A stretch of DNA of 64,000 bases from Trichopria drosophilae (lineage: Eukaryota > Arthropoda > Insecta > Hymenoptera > Diapriidae): positions 29,747,501 to 29,811,500 of the forward strand of contig CM059586.1 in NCBI GenBank assembly GCA_030407085.1, in the 5' to 3' direction. The first letter of the stretch is position 1, and each line of letters starts with the position of its first letter. Under the pieces are notes generated by a model. It was not told the origin of the DNA, made no database searches, and saw nothing but the letters and a program-made list of their open reading frames with translations. The position numbers were made by a program, and so were the translations under genes. Below are positions 13,131 to 26,100 of the stretch, piece after piece.

Positions 13131-16100
13131 GCGGTTTATATCGGATTAGAATGGAGAAACGCCCGTCGTTGTTGAGCTCGTCGTTCACTCCGAAAGCTGT
13201 ACATCGGTGAGCGACCTTCTGTTATAATCATCGGCTCGTATTTCACAATGTCTGGATTCGTTTCTACTAACCACAGAGGCTTTTCTAAAATAGATATATT
13301 CTTTCTACAATAGTAATGAATTTGCGTCGGAAGCTTATCCCGCAAGGAGAGAGTTGGCAACTCTGTTACTCAACTGGGCTTCGCCCTCCTAAATTCTTTC
13401 TCCAATTCATCTTCTAGTAATAGTGAGGAGTTATTAAATATTCCATTCATTTAACGAAAGTAGTTAATGACAACCCAAATCCATCTTTGATGAACTTTTT
13501 TTTACCAGAATGCTACACAACAATAAAAGAAGCAACAAAATTGAACTATAAGAGAAGCAAAAAATATACATATAAAATAGATCAGTTAAACTGCGGAACT
13601 TGGTGTTTTTGTGCGATCCTCGTCTGTAGTAATTGCATCAGAGTATGCATAATCGCCTTTTAAACCGGAACCACTTCAGGTTTCTATTCTAAGTCGTCCA
13701 GAAGAAACTGGTAACGCAAACAGACGCCATCTACGTGATACGCATAGAAGGAAAGTGTGGATGAGTGATGAAATGGATAGGTTCTTAGTTCACTCTTAGA
13801 GTTTTCTGAAAATGTAACCGAAGCTTTTTACCGTTTCAAACAAATGTTTTGACAGTTTTTATACTGTTTAATGATATAGATCCTAAGTTATATGGTTGCC
13901 TTATCCAGAGTTGTTCTAATCTTTCTCCTATTATCCTCTACGATATCGGTTCGATATCGACGTTTTCAAACAATATTAGTCAAAGATCGGGAAGCCCCAA
14001 ACCACTTAGGTTACATTAGGACAATTTATTTCAACAACGGGAACAACCACACCTAGTGGCGAAAAGCATAACTAGGTCAGAAAGAAACATACAACCTGCT
14101 TGCCAAATTGTGCTAGAATTTAAAAGTTTGATCATCACTACATCGAAATTTAGTCATTGTACTACGAGATCTATGAGTCGTCAGATGTACAATTTATGTA
14201 ATTAAAAGTTAACCCTATAATAACTGTACAAAAACAAGACTGCAGTAATTCACTAAAGAATTGTGCCTAAGGGGAATTGAGGACCGGATGGAATTCAATT
14301 ACATCGCATTAACGGCGTACGTGTCTGTCGGATTTTTGTCTACCCTCTCATGACCAATATAAAAATCGATAGTCATTATGTTTTGCAGCATAACGAAAGA
14401 AGACCACGCATTACGTACATCGTGTAATTCAAATTGCTGATAACGTGAACAATAGGAACCGGTCTTGCTGACTTGGCGAATAAAGACTCAAGTTTATTTT
14501 CCTTCGCTGGTCTTAGTCGATGCTCGTCTTCGGTATCATTGCAAACTTGGTTGAGAGAGTTGCAGTGCGGGCGACCCAGAGATCTTGAACCTTCCTCCTC
14601 CCCTCACTTCTGTCCTTTTCTCCTCGGTCTGTACCAAACCGTTTAGAACTTCACAATACTAACCAAACCTCCCTCCTTCTCATGCTCGTTGTTCTCCCGC
14701 GGTAGAAATTGCCGATCATCATGGCTCGTGGAGATTCAAAAGGCCTCACTCTTAACAGTCGGAAGATGTAAAAGACGAGAACTGACAATACGATTTGCGT
14801 TTCTACAGGGTGTTCCATTTTTTCTGACCGGTGAAATCGCGCGTCTTTAATTATCCATCCATTGTTGTTGCGCCTCGAGTGAAATTTATCTTCCAAGAAG
14901 CGAAGCGTCACGTTTATGAACATGGAATCTTCTCCAGAAACATTTTTTAAATGCAATTTTCGAATCCAGTTTTACGTTGATGTAACAGTTCGCAAATCGT
15001 ACTTAAGAAAACTGACCAGTTCAACGGCTACGTTAAGAAAATCAAAGAGCGCATCTCAACTTTGACGAAGTTGTCCTGCGAGTCTTTTTCCCAGTCCCCT
15101 ACAGACACAAAAGGCGACCAATAAGCACGTAATTACACAGCGGTCGGAAATGCAGTTTAATAGCTTCATTTGCTTAAAAAAAAGTAATTACAAACGCTGA
15201 CATCGATGAGAGCCAAGTTCAAGAACGGCGAGCCGTAAAATGGGATATTTTTTTTACAGCTACAATATAAACGAATTAGCAATGATTGAAAGGGTCAGCT
15301 CAGTTTTACGACCGAAACCTATTTCTCACAATAAAATAAAAGCAAGAAATTTTGCAGTTGTAATGAAAGCAAGCAGTTTAAACCAACCTACCCTATTTTC
15401 TACTTCTAATAGTTGGAATTCTACTCCTACAATTTGCGCATGCTGGATGGCTCATACCAATGTTTATTTCGTCCACTTGTGAAAATCCCTGTTTGCCCAA
15501 ATAAGAGTGCAAATATATATCCGCATAAGGTACGATGACACCAGATCTCGAGTTCGGGGGATGCGTGTATCCGATCACAGCGTGACTTTCGCTTTCACCA
15601 TTCGTAAAGTCTTGCACGGGGTAAGGCTATAGACGTATAGAGTACGTGTAGCATCCGTATCCGTCGCTCTATCGGCCAATTAGCAGAAATGAGATCAGAG
15701 TAGCCGATTAACAAGCAGCTTCTTGTGACATTGGCTGGCATATCTGTGAGCCGACTACATAAAGTACAAGGCTGCATTACCGGGTGTACACATCGATACA
15801 CTCCGGAGTATCCTCCTCTGGTTGGTGGCGCATAGGGAGACCGTAATAACAAACTGGTTATAATCTAATCCGGCACGATAGGGAAGAACGACCGAACGGC
15901 AAGAACCAGTAATGAATTGAACGCCTTGCGATCTTCCATTACACGACAATATTATCAGCTTCAACAAATTTTCTGCACTGTTCCATTTTGTTTTCATTAA
16001 TACTTCCCGTGATGTGAAGCATCCAAGTCCTCTTAACCATGAAGCTGAAGCTAGCCCTCTATTCTAGCCCCTACTTCTCTCACCCCTAATTTTATAACCC

Positions 16101-17439
16101 GTTAATTAATTTCAGCATCGTTAAGGTAGCTTCGGATTTATGTTCTGCATTTTTTTGGCATATCTATGAATTTTCTGGACCTCGAACTGATATGCATATG
16201 CATATTATTAAGACTATCGAACGGGAGTATAGGCTGGAATAGGGGGCTAGTTTCATCTTCATCTCTTAACCAAATGTTGTTACTGTTTCCTTGTTCTGGC
16301 CACATGGAAAGACACGAACGTCACTTCCTTACTGAACCCGATTGGTTAGACGCAATTTGGCAACAAAACGACAATTAGAAAGAAGCTAGTTTGGTTGTGA
16401 AAATGAAATTGTTCAGTCACGTCAAACGAACACTTTACAGTATCGACCAAAGTGCATTATATTCTGTGTAGCAATTTTTCCCCTTATCACGACCTGTGTT
16501 ACTTTTGAATCTTATACCCTATCAAACATAATAATGCTATAAACTCTTCTTTTTCCCATCTATACAAAATACTCGACATTGCGAAAAAACAACATAAACC
16601 AACACAAAAGCGTTAGTCTAGGAAGTAGAATTAGACACGCGATCGAAAGTAAAAGTTGAAACTTATCATGCTTTTACAGCAGTGGATTGTGATCGATTAT
16701 CCTTCAAAGCATAGTTCGTACACGAAGACTATCGATGGAAAATATATGAAGAGAAAAAACGAACGTATCGGTAGACAATACATATCCTGCCGAGAATCCT
16801 TAAAGAAAAGAGAGAGTGTAAAAGAAGGTCATCGCGTAAAAAGCAGTGACACGATGCTCGAAGAGAACGGACGGGGCATACACAGGAGCAAAGAGAAAAG
16901 GTCACGAGCAAGCGAGTTAAAAATATAAAAAGGAAGAGAGTCTTGGACCTTCTCTTTCTTTTCCTCTCACTCTCCCTTACTCTCACTCTCACGTATGGTT
17001 TTGTAGCGGAATTCGCACCAGCGCAGGTAAACAAAGCCTCCACAATTATTTGAAACTTCATTTTCAAAATAGATTTTAGGCTTGTTGATATTAATAGTGT
17101 TATTGTTGTCATAATCACCTTTGAGGTTATTGATCTTTCGTTATCTCATATTAAGTATGTCACGGACATAACTTTATAACAGAATGAAATAGTAAATTAT
17201 GATGCAAGTGTAGTAAATTAGTGATAACTGAAGGAATGTGAGGCTGGAAGTGCATTTTTACTTTATTTTGTCTTTGAGTATCGTTTTAGACCCGTTTCGA
17301 CTCCAGTAGTGAAGATTGAAAATAGTACTAATGGGCATGTTTTTCTCCCGTCAGATTTTTGTCAACAAAGAAAATGGCTCCAAGGTGGAGCTTGAAAGTC
17401 ATAATATTTCATTTTTTCACTGAGTGAGACATCGTTGGC
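13131..17439. other. Mixed intergenic sequence with CpG-richer patches; no named gene
   Basis: CpG-richer patches lie at 13130-13390, 14500-15000 and 15500-15990, with unrecognised frames of up to about 100 codons. An end-like CAGGGTGTTCCATTTTTTCT at 14813-14832 resembles transposon termini but lacks a partner. Position 16940-16995 is a CTCTCACTCTCCC tract (GAGA-type). Confidence 0.3.
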
Positions 17440-17905
17440 ACTTTTTACTTCGACCCAGACTAAGTCTGGACGAAGTATTGAATTTAGTCACTTCGGGCAT
17501 AAAAATTACCATATAGTTTTTCATCAAATGTCGACGTTTCAGACCCTAAGGAACCCAAATCAACAATAAAAAAATTTGTGTCCGTGATCTTGTACGTACG
17601 TACGTCCCGTTTTTTTGTCTCGCGATAACTCGCGAACGGATAAGCGTATTGACATAAATTTTTTTTTTAAATACGCGTCTTGGCATAACTTAGAACTGAT
17701 TAGATTTTGGGACAGATCCACCCGTCCATTACTAAAAATATTAGCCCCAATTAAGTTTCTTCGTAGTTTTTTGCATTTATTTTGAAAATACAAATTTTAT
17801 TAAAAAATATTTCAAACAAAAAAGATAGAGCATGAGATTCTCTACAAAAAAAAAGGTTGTATGCATTTTCTTCTTAAAGTCAACGATAATGCCATAAAAA
17901 CAGGT
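17440..17905. repeat. Dispersed repeat, copy 1 (related copies at 32866 and 55803)
   Basis: Shares GTCTGGACGAAGTATTGAAT (17466-17485), TTTTTCATCAAATGTCGACG (17518-17537) and TTTGTCTCGCGATA with 55818-55980. It then carries a unit built of a T-rich 'GCATTTATTTT..AAAATACAAATTT' box, 'AAACAAAAAAGATAGAGCAT' and 'TTGTATGCATTTTCTTCTTA', which recurs at 32880-33030 and three times at 56106-56560. Unclassified interspersed repeat without an intact reading frame. Confidence 0.6.
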
Positions 17906-18548
17906 TTAAAATATTTATGACTATTGTCTGAAAAAGTATTGAATTTGGCGCATAAGTTCTTTCACGCCCTTGATACGAAAATAACTATTTCGATATATCT
18001 AAAAGATGTCTTATATATATCTATAAGATATCCGACAGAGATCTTTTCGACACTTTCAAGATATCTTTGACGAATTATATGTATATATATTTTATATATA
18101 AGATCATAATAATACAGACAGTAATTAGTAAAACACAGTAAACATGTAATATGCATCGAATAGTCTATTAGAATACAAGTGCATGAAGTAAGTGTTTTGC
18201 AACTTTTATTTATTAATACTTCGGCTGGCCTGTTGTCGGGGTCGAAGTTTTGAAAATGTTAATTTTCAATTTTACGTCGACTCAGGCCATAGATCATAGT
18301 TGTTAATCATTCTCAATTTCCATACATATAAGAAACACTATATTGTTGTAACATATCTATCGAAGCCACTTGGACCTAAATATGATTGGACCCCCAAATA
18401 TCAATATAATTTTATAATATAATTGAAAGCTCTTAGTAAACAAACGAGTCTTAAGGAATAGCCGACTCTCCACTGGGTCGAAGTTTCTGAGCGAGCAAAG
18501 CGAGCGAGGCACCACGCCAACACTAGTTTCTTATTGTGGTTTCTAAAA
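17906..18548. other. AT-rich, no supported gene
   Basis: Contains AAGATATC-type short palindromes (18000-18065) and otherwise nothing recognised. Confidence 0.35.
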
Positions 18549-20794
18549 TGACACGCTGATAGCAAAAACGGGCTAAACATACGCCGCGAGAAAAAATGGG
18601 TTATTATTCTGTTCGCGAGAAAAGACGAATCAAATTACAGGCTGTGGGCAAAAGTGAGTTACACTATTGTGAGAGCAAAAATGACTTAAAATATTCTTCA
18701 GGACAAAAACGAATTAGAAATTTAAGTCATTCTTGCCCGCTCGGAAATTATAAGGCACTTTTACCAGCAAAGAAATTTTAACATATTTTTGCTCGTGTTA
18801 TAATTTTGTAAAGAAACTTGTTCGCTTTGATATCGCAATTTTTAAACTTTTGGGATTCTTTTAAAAATATACAAATGATTTAAAATTTTAATCATTATTT
18901 GTGTTAATTCCCTGATTACACTATTATACCTCTTACGTTAATTCTGTAATAAAAGTATTCAATTTGGTATGCTTCTACACTGAGGAAAGGATTGTTTACT
19001 AAAAAGAAGGCTTCTTAATAGTTAAGAAACCGCTTGTTTACTATGAGTTTGTATCTATAAAGTAATGTTAATAGCTACAAAATGTAAGGTTGGAGTCGAT
19101 ACGCATCGTAACATAACCTCAAATGACAACCCGGCTGCTTTGTTTGGTTTGTTAAGAACGATTGAGCGCCATTGCAATTCAGTGGTTGTTATTGTGAAAA
19201 CAAATAAATTAAAGATATTGTTTTTAATATTACATATGCTTATTTTATAAACAAATACATCGTATAAGAGACATGTTCCATGTCTTATTTGTGAATTTGC
19301 GCAGCTGTCGAGTTCAGAGTATACGTTTCTTAACTATTAAGAAATGGTCAATTCTGATATAAGAAATAAAATGCTAATATTATGTGAATCGCATTTAACA
19401 TTACAATGCCATCTTTACATTAAAAGAATGATTTCAACTTTGCAATTGAATGATATTTTTTTACAACAAACGATCCTTTCTCTCAGTGTACATTGCTTAA
19501 TTCTCGGCATTTTTGAAAGAGACGTGCACAACTGATATTCATTGTCATTGACTTATTGTTGTCACCAATTTTTTATTACAGGGGCACAATTAAGTATTGA
19601 GAGGCATATTATTTGCAGAATATACGCTCCCTTGTCACTGTTCGACGCTGATTTTGCCTTTGACAAGCAGAGTATCATATCCGAACTGTTTTTTGGTGCT
19701 GAAAACGATGACACTAGCAGAATTTTCCTATTCCGTCGCATTTTTGAGGAAAGTGAGGTTATATGTATCGAAATTAGCGTTTTTGGCCATGTTTGGAGTA
19801 ATGTTAGGGCACAAGAGATTTTTCACAAGCGAAGTATCATATCCGACGTGTTTTTTGTTATGATGTTAGCAGAATTTTCTGTTACGTCACATTTTATTAG
19901 ACGCTACGAGCAAAAATGTGTAAAAATATTATGAAGATAAAAATTACATTTATAAAATATTCTTTTGGGCAAAACCGAATTAAAAATGTATATCATTTTT
20001 GCTGGCGTTGAAATTATAATTCGTTTTTGCTCGCTCTATTATTTTATATTATTGAACTTGAACGGTCGCGCTTAATAATCGTTTTAATATATCACCTTAT
20101 ATTGTCAATTGTCATCAACTTTGCAATTACTTTGAGTTAAGGTCACCCTTATAATATGGCCTTTCTCATTGCTAAGCTTCGCAAGCTAGTCTCAAAAGAT
20201 TCAAACTTTCTAAGTTTACGAGTTTAAGTTAATCGGTAATAATTTAATAAATCACAAAACCTGTTTAATTATATAGATATATTTTATAAAGTACATAAAT
20301 GCGTTCTTAAACAAAAAATGATGAAGTACAAAAATAATATGCTACATTATTCGTTATCGCTATCTCCACTGGCAAAATGATAGTAAGAAATAAATAAAAC
20401 TTTATTATTTTCATAATTGAGTTGTTTTTCGATTTCAATTATAACAATGTCATATTTTAACAACATTCCTAAATAAATAGAATCATGTTTACACATGATT
20501 ATACTCGTAAGTCACTTTGTGTAGATATTATTCGAATTAATACAAAAACGGGTTAACTTTTGGAAATTGGCAAAAGTGAGTTAATTTCAGCTAACGGGTA
20601 AAAATGGTTTACTTTTTATGATGCGAGCAAAGGTGGGTTAAATATTCCATAAGAGCAAAAGTGAATTATAATTTTAATCTATTTTTGCCCTGAATATTAT
20701 ATAAGTCATTTTTGCTCGCGGAAATTATTTAATTCATTTTTCCGCGTTAAAAAAGTTAATTCATTTTCGACCCATTTTTATTCTCAGCGTGTCA
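18549..20794. mobile_element. 2.2-kb non-autonomous transposon with subterminal motif arrays
   Basis: The ends form a perfect 11-bp inverted repeat: TGACACGCTGA at 18549-18559 and TCAGCGTGTCA at 20784-20794. Beside both ends, and again at 19960-20045, a motif of roughly GCAAAAATGAGTTA is repeated in both orientations (for example GGCAAAAGTGAGTTA at 18647, GAGCAAAAATGACTTA at 18673, GGCAAAAGTGAGTTA at 20569, and inverted forms at 20683-20720). Arrays of a short motif inside the ends are typical transposase-binding regions. An internal block is duplicated: AGTATCATATCCGAACTGTT (19669-19688) and AGTATCATATCCGACGTGTT (19833-19852), which creates the frame at 19542-19934. I could not define a target-site duplication or superfamily. 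Confidence 0.65.
18978..19488. mobile_element. 511-bp TA-flanked MITE nested in the larger element
   Basis: Ends CACTGAGGAAAGGATTGTTT (18978-18997) and AAACGATCCTTTCTCTCAGTG (to 19488) are inverted repeats, each bordered by TA. A second inverted pair, TTCTTAATAGTTAAGAAACC (about 19011-19030) and its complement at 19323-19343, lies just inside. No transposase is encoded. TA duplication and a CACTGAG end fit a Tc1/mariner-like MITE. Confidence 0.68.
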
Positions 20795-23700
20795 AATATG
20801 TAATCGAACATAGCAAAATACTTTCAAATACGACATAATATTTAGCTTATTTATCATTTCCGAGCATTTACAGGGCTGTCCAGGGTTCGCATCTCTATCG
20901 GGGTTAAATTTTTTTTTCTTTGGCGACTATTTCAGAGCTTTGAAAAATTCGACAAAAATCGAATTACTGTGTGTGTATTTTTGTTAAGCATCTATATGCT
21001 TATTCTGTAAAAAGGAAACAATATAAAATATGGGTAATCGTGTGCACAGTCGTAGTTGCGTAATGGGAGGCAAAGGGTTCGATAATAAATATGAAAATAC
21101 GTATGATTATAACTTGTATGAACACTAAATTTTGTAAATTAAGGAAAGCGAACATTTTTATGTTACACAAGCGGAAACTTTTTATGTTCATAAAAAGTCT
21201 AACAGTAGACGTCGTGTTTACTATTTGTAAGTCAACATAGCAATTTCTGCAAGTACAGTAGAACCCCTCTTATTTCAATTGTACAACCCCTCTTATTTAA
21301 AGGTTTTCTAACTACCTTTTTCAATCATCAGTTTTGTCATTTTCAACATTAAAATACGTAATTTTTGCGAAAAAATGTAAATCCTCCGAAAACGCCGATT
21401 AATTCTGACTGTTGGATTTGAAAGAGGAGCGAGGTAAATTTGTTTAATGCCGTTTGGGTAAAAAACTGAAGTCTACATTTTTTATTTTTACTATGAAATA
21501 TAAGGTAAATAATAAAACCAGAATGTGAGGTTTTTGTTAACTATTAACTTAAAGAGTTCCCTCGTTACTTGTTTGTACCCTCAGAGAAAAGTACAGTGTC
21601 TGTAACCAATTACTTGAGTGAAATACTGTTATACCAATTATATGGAATCCGGAACCCATTTTTATAGTAAAATTAACTAAATTATAGTGACAGTTACCAT
21701 AAAATTGCGTGAAATACAGACTCGACAATAAATTTCTCCGAGTAAACGATCGATGCTCCGTAAACTATTTAAATAATGAATATTTTGGTGAGATTATTTA
21801 CTTAACTAACCATATGAAAACCAATGAAATGCAGTTTATGTCGAAACTTTTTGTTGTAATTTCATGTCGTTTTCACTGACTGCACTGGGTGCAAAACAAA
21901 AGGTTTGCGTAGTTACCAAAGATAGCTTGTGCTCGCGGTTCCACCAGCCGTACGCCGTAAACCGCAATGCGACGTATAATATCGTGGATCATAGCAATAT
22001 GTTCCCATTTGTGAAAAGTAATGAATTCACGGGTATAGCAAAATTAATTTTGGAAACCATTAATTAGCAATGTACGAACTTAATTGTGGTTTTTGAATTT
22101 ATGTTCCAAATTTCGAATATCCATTTGTAGTTAAATATGCTACCTTTATCTGCGCGAGTGAACAGCATAAAATAAAATACATTTCCATTCAATTCGTGAA
22201 TTATTAATTATTTAATCAAAAATCGAAACCTCATTGGTGAAAATACAATAGCGAATTGAGAATTTTACAAACGATTAAAAAAATTGACTGGTTTTGTATT
22301 TCATTCTCTTTCGGATGAACTGCAGCCAAAATTATCGCGCGTTTCCAACGTATGTTTACTTTACTTGCGTTAATCGAATCCAAACAAATAACTGTAACAG
22401 TGTTTGTATCGTACTAAAATGTTTTTGGTATAGATTATTATGAGGAAAAAATTATCTTGTAATTGCACATTACAATTCTTTAGTGTGTTGGTTAGTTTTA
22501 TACCGATTGACCTACTTACTAACGTAATACATATAATGTAATCGGTCAGTTAGTCCCGTCACTAATATTATAATAACTGGCGATTAAACAAATCCTATAG
22601 AATGCGTTATCAGTATTGTTTTACAATATAGAAACGTTCCTTTGACGAAATGAGAGTGAGATTAAGAATTATAAAAATAAGTTAAAACGACGTCACGGAA
22701 AAAGTTATTTTTATCTTCGCAAATAAATAACGATACCTGTTACAACGATCTTAAATATTATTCCTCGGATTCCTCGGCTTTTGCAGACCTAGTTTCAATT
22801 CAAAAATACAACATTTATTTCTGATATCTCAATACCCTGAATCTCATCCCACTTTCTTTCGAATGAAAAACTCGTTGAAAGAGGAAAATATTTCCGATGT
22901 ATTATCAACTCTCCATTTGATAACAAAACGATTTTTATTTTAAGAATGTTTCATGATAAGATAATTTCAATGCCAATTTTAAGATAATCAGATATCTGCA
23001 CGCGGAAATCTTTATATCATTTGCAACAAAGTTTGAGATGTAATAATTTTCTTTTAAATTGACAAAATAGCTATTGGGATAAGTATGATTTTAATGTCTT
23101 GTGGTAATTTCAATGAATAAAATCGATTTTTTTGAAAGCATATTAAACATTTTTGAAAAAATAAATTTTTGTTCTTCATTTTTTCAATATCTAAACGAAC
23201 AACTTTTTACTCAATTTCTTTTTCATATGTAATTGGTTTTAAGATTTCTATCGAGCTGGTATCGCTGTAGCAATTACAACTAGAAATAACTGCATTGACG
23301 TCGATATTGTCGTCTCCTAATCGAAATTTCAATTCCACCGCGTCATAATTAATGCATGCAATATCTTTAAGCTGACATTTGTAGTTTGGTTATGGTTGTA
23401 TGCTTGACGTCATTTTGCATCGATTGGCCTACTTCTGACGCAAAATAACGTTATTAACGATTGAACTGTATTTCCATTTCGAATCCAGAACACATTGCTG
23501 TCAACTGAAATATTTCTTGATTTTAATAAACAATTGACCTACTTCAGTTGGTAAAATACGTATTCTATCCTTACGAGCCCTGACTATTTTCACGTTGTAT
23601 CCGAGTCGAATATTATAGTCTGTAAACAATTTTTCAAACTTAAAACCTTTATACTCATAATGTATAGAGTAACATTGATGAACTACATATCACGTTTTCA

Positions 23701-25290
23701 TTTTTACAGTATTTCGCTGATTTAGTGATTCAAGAAATGAAAACCAAATTGCAAACTTATTCGTAAAAGCATCAACGACCTTTATGAAAAGAATCTTTTT
23801 TGGGAGGGGGTATTATGAAAAATTCTACGATGCTTTAAAACACTTCCTGCGAACGGCAAAGATTTTAGGATGCTTCATATGCAAGTGGGACCACCAGAAG
23901 GAAGCACCATGTGCGAAGGCTGTCATTGCCGATTACATACGTACTTGAATAATTGATATCCGAGTGCTCTGGTATATATTACGACACATTGTATACAACC
24001 TCCGACTAGTGAATGATTCGATCGAGCGACATCCAATCATGTTTTATTTGTATAATGAAACGTTGTTTTTACATTTTTTAAAATGATATATTTCTTCCGT
24101 AATGCATCAATCTATCAAAAAAGTATGCTAATGACATTTATTGGATTGAGAATTTAAAATAAATTGCGTCATCTACTTTTCTAATAGTTCAGATTTTCTC
24201 CAGTGGTTTGGGCATCTTTTTATCTCAATAATTTTTTAAATGCAGCAAGGTTAATTTTATCGTGTACATGATTTCCTTTCTCCATTTTTGAACTGCGGCT
24301 AAGTCATATATTTGTCCACCAATATGTCACATTAACAAAAAGTTTCAATGTAGTGTTTATCGGCCTGACAACTCTAGCTCCTTATGGTGCCACCTGATCC
24401 TGTATCTTGCGCATCATAATAGCGGACCATATTGGACTATCAAAAGAATTGTTATAAAGCAAACAGTATAATTCAGAAGTTATTCGATTTTCAAAATGCC
24501 ATAAATGTGATTCAATACGTTCGTGTGTTTGAAGATATCTGCAAATATTTAGGTAGAAATGAACGAGTACTAAGAATTTAATTGTGACAAATTTGTGATC
24601 AGTGGTGAATCAGTAATCCCAGAATTTATATTCCTTCTTCTGAACACCAGAATGCTAATCGACTCTGCCCCATTTGTCTCATTGGTATTCTTATTACTTT
24701 CCCGAAGGCGGTAAATCGAACTCACGCTCTTTCTTATCGCCGATTATTCGTCCATTAAACTAATCGTTCCGTAAAAGGTTGACGCATGTTACTCTAATAT
24801 CGGCAGTCAAATGTCGGCCAACGACATTATTATTAAGCGAATCATAAATATGATTTTAGTCGATTATTATCGCCTTTTGCTTGTTGCTCATCTTTTTAAT
24901 TGACCACATCAACCGAACATATTATTTTTTATTATGACCATGTTCAATGTGTCAGTCCTTTACTGGATGGACAAAACGTGATTTTTTAAAACTTTTGGTA
25001 GCTTTCGTACGACAGTGCCAATTTTTGCGCCATTTCCTTCTTCGATTCTCCCTTGCTCTTAAACCTTGCAGTACGAAAAGTTTGTGATACTAGGAAAGAG
25101 GTAGAGGGGGTAAGAAACATGGAGCCTAAAGGGAGAGAGGGTAACAGATTATCAGGAAGTGGGAGGACCAATGTTTTTGGGGTGATATGCCCATTACTGC
25201 ATGCTTTCGAAACTTGCCTAGAAACGAAAACATAACGTATGTTTCCATAGCGTAGCATGGCCAGTACCAGTCTCGTGGTGTATATACATA
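20795..25290. other. AT-rich, no supported gene; one solo MITE end
   Basis: At 21256, TA-CAGTAGAACCCCTCTTATTT resembles the left terminus of the pogo-like MITEs elsewhere in the window, but no clear right end was found (a weak candidate is near 21430). The rest is low-complexity AT-rich sequence. A 26-codon Cys-bearing frame at 23879-23956 is too short to judge. Confidence 0.35.
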
Positions 25291-25673
25291 CAGTATTGCT
25301 CCCGTTAAGTTATCTTCCATTATGTTATATGCTCCCCCTAAGTTATATTTTTTTCGTTCCTCTAAGTTATATTCTTCTCCTCCCGCGTTCCCCCACCACA
25401 TCCGCCCTGCGTTCCATTACATTCCATTTTTGCACTCTGAAATCACTTTTTCACTTCCCTCAACGTACAATTCGCGATCGTTAATTTTGAACTGATTTAA
25501 CAATTCGTAATTAAATGTATGCATGTGTGCATCTCTATGTGTGTACACATACATGCAAGTGTGTGTGTGTCTAGCGGAAATTCGAGAGGTGGGGGGTGAG
25601 GGGGAATATAACTTACGTGGAGCAGACGCCATATTGCCAGACTCAAGTGTATAACTTAAGGGGAACACTACTG
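25291..25673. mobile_element. Pogo/Tigger-like MITE, 383 bp
   Basis: The left end CAGTATTGCTCCCGTTAAGT (25291-25310) and the right end ACTTAAGGGGAACACTACTG (to 25673) are inverted repeats, and both are flanked by TA. The interior repeats 'CCC..TAAGTTATAT' several times near the left end. CAGT(A)-type ends with TA target duplication are characteristic of pogo/Tigger elements. Frames across it on both strands are shadows. The element at 49672-49883 has related ends. Confidence 0.72.
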
Positions 25674-25794
25674 TATGACAGTGAAAATAATATTCCCTGG
25701 TGTACCTCGGGATAATTGTACATATACTTTTACTGTAACAATGCATACATACATTCGTCAGATTTACTTGTCAACTTTATGCCATCGGTGGCTA

Positions 25795-26100
25795 ATCGGG
25801 CAAGGCTTAGTCATCATCCCACACAGGACGATACAAACAAATAAACAATCACAAATATTATACACATAATCGACCCTGTCAACAGTTAGTCGACTGATCG
25901 CAACAGGCTCATCGCAAACATTGTCTTATATTCATTCAAGACAATATCTACGAACAGTCGACCACAGAAAAACCATCCACGGTGTCCATAACTACCGACT
26001 GACTTCGGTAGCAGTCTCAAATTCCTAAACGGGGATTCGAAATCACAACCTAAGTCAGTTTATAAGACAAACATGCTAACCACTTAACCATCACGTCCCC
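25795..26100 (-). mobile_element. tRNA-derived SINE
   Basis: Reading the minus strand from 26100, GGGGACGTGATGGTTAAGTG begins a tRNA-like head with an A-box (TGGTTAAGTGG) and, 35 bases on, a B-box (ATTTCGAATCCCCG, 26044-26031). The acceptor and T stems pair poorly, so it is not a functional tRNA. A body continues to roughly 25800. RNA polymerase III promoter boxes plus a non-tRNA body indicate a SINE; the 3' limit is approximate. Confidence 0.62.

Noticed and set aside
16656..17118. Charged plus-strand ORF and an overlapping 129-codon minus-strand ORF
   Set aside because: Both arise from a purine/pyrimidine-biased GAGA-type stretch and resemble no family.
19542..19934. 130-codon plus-strand ORF with an internal repeat
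   Set aside because: It lies within the 18549-20794 element and its repeat is a DNA-level duplication; no transposase motif is visible.
23879..23956. Short Cys-containing ORF (MQVGPPEGSTMCEGCHC...)
   Set aside because: At 26 codons with no family match or flanking splice evidence, it cannot be told from chance.
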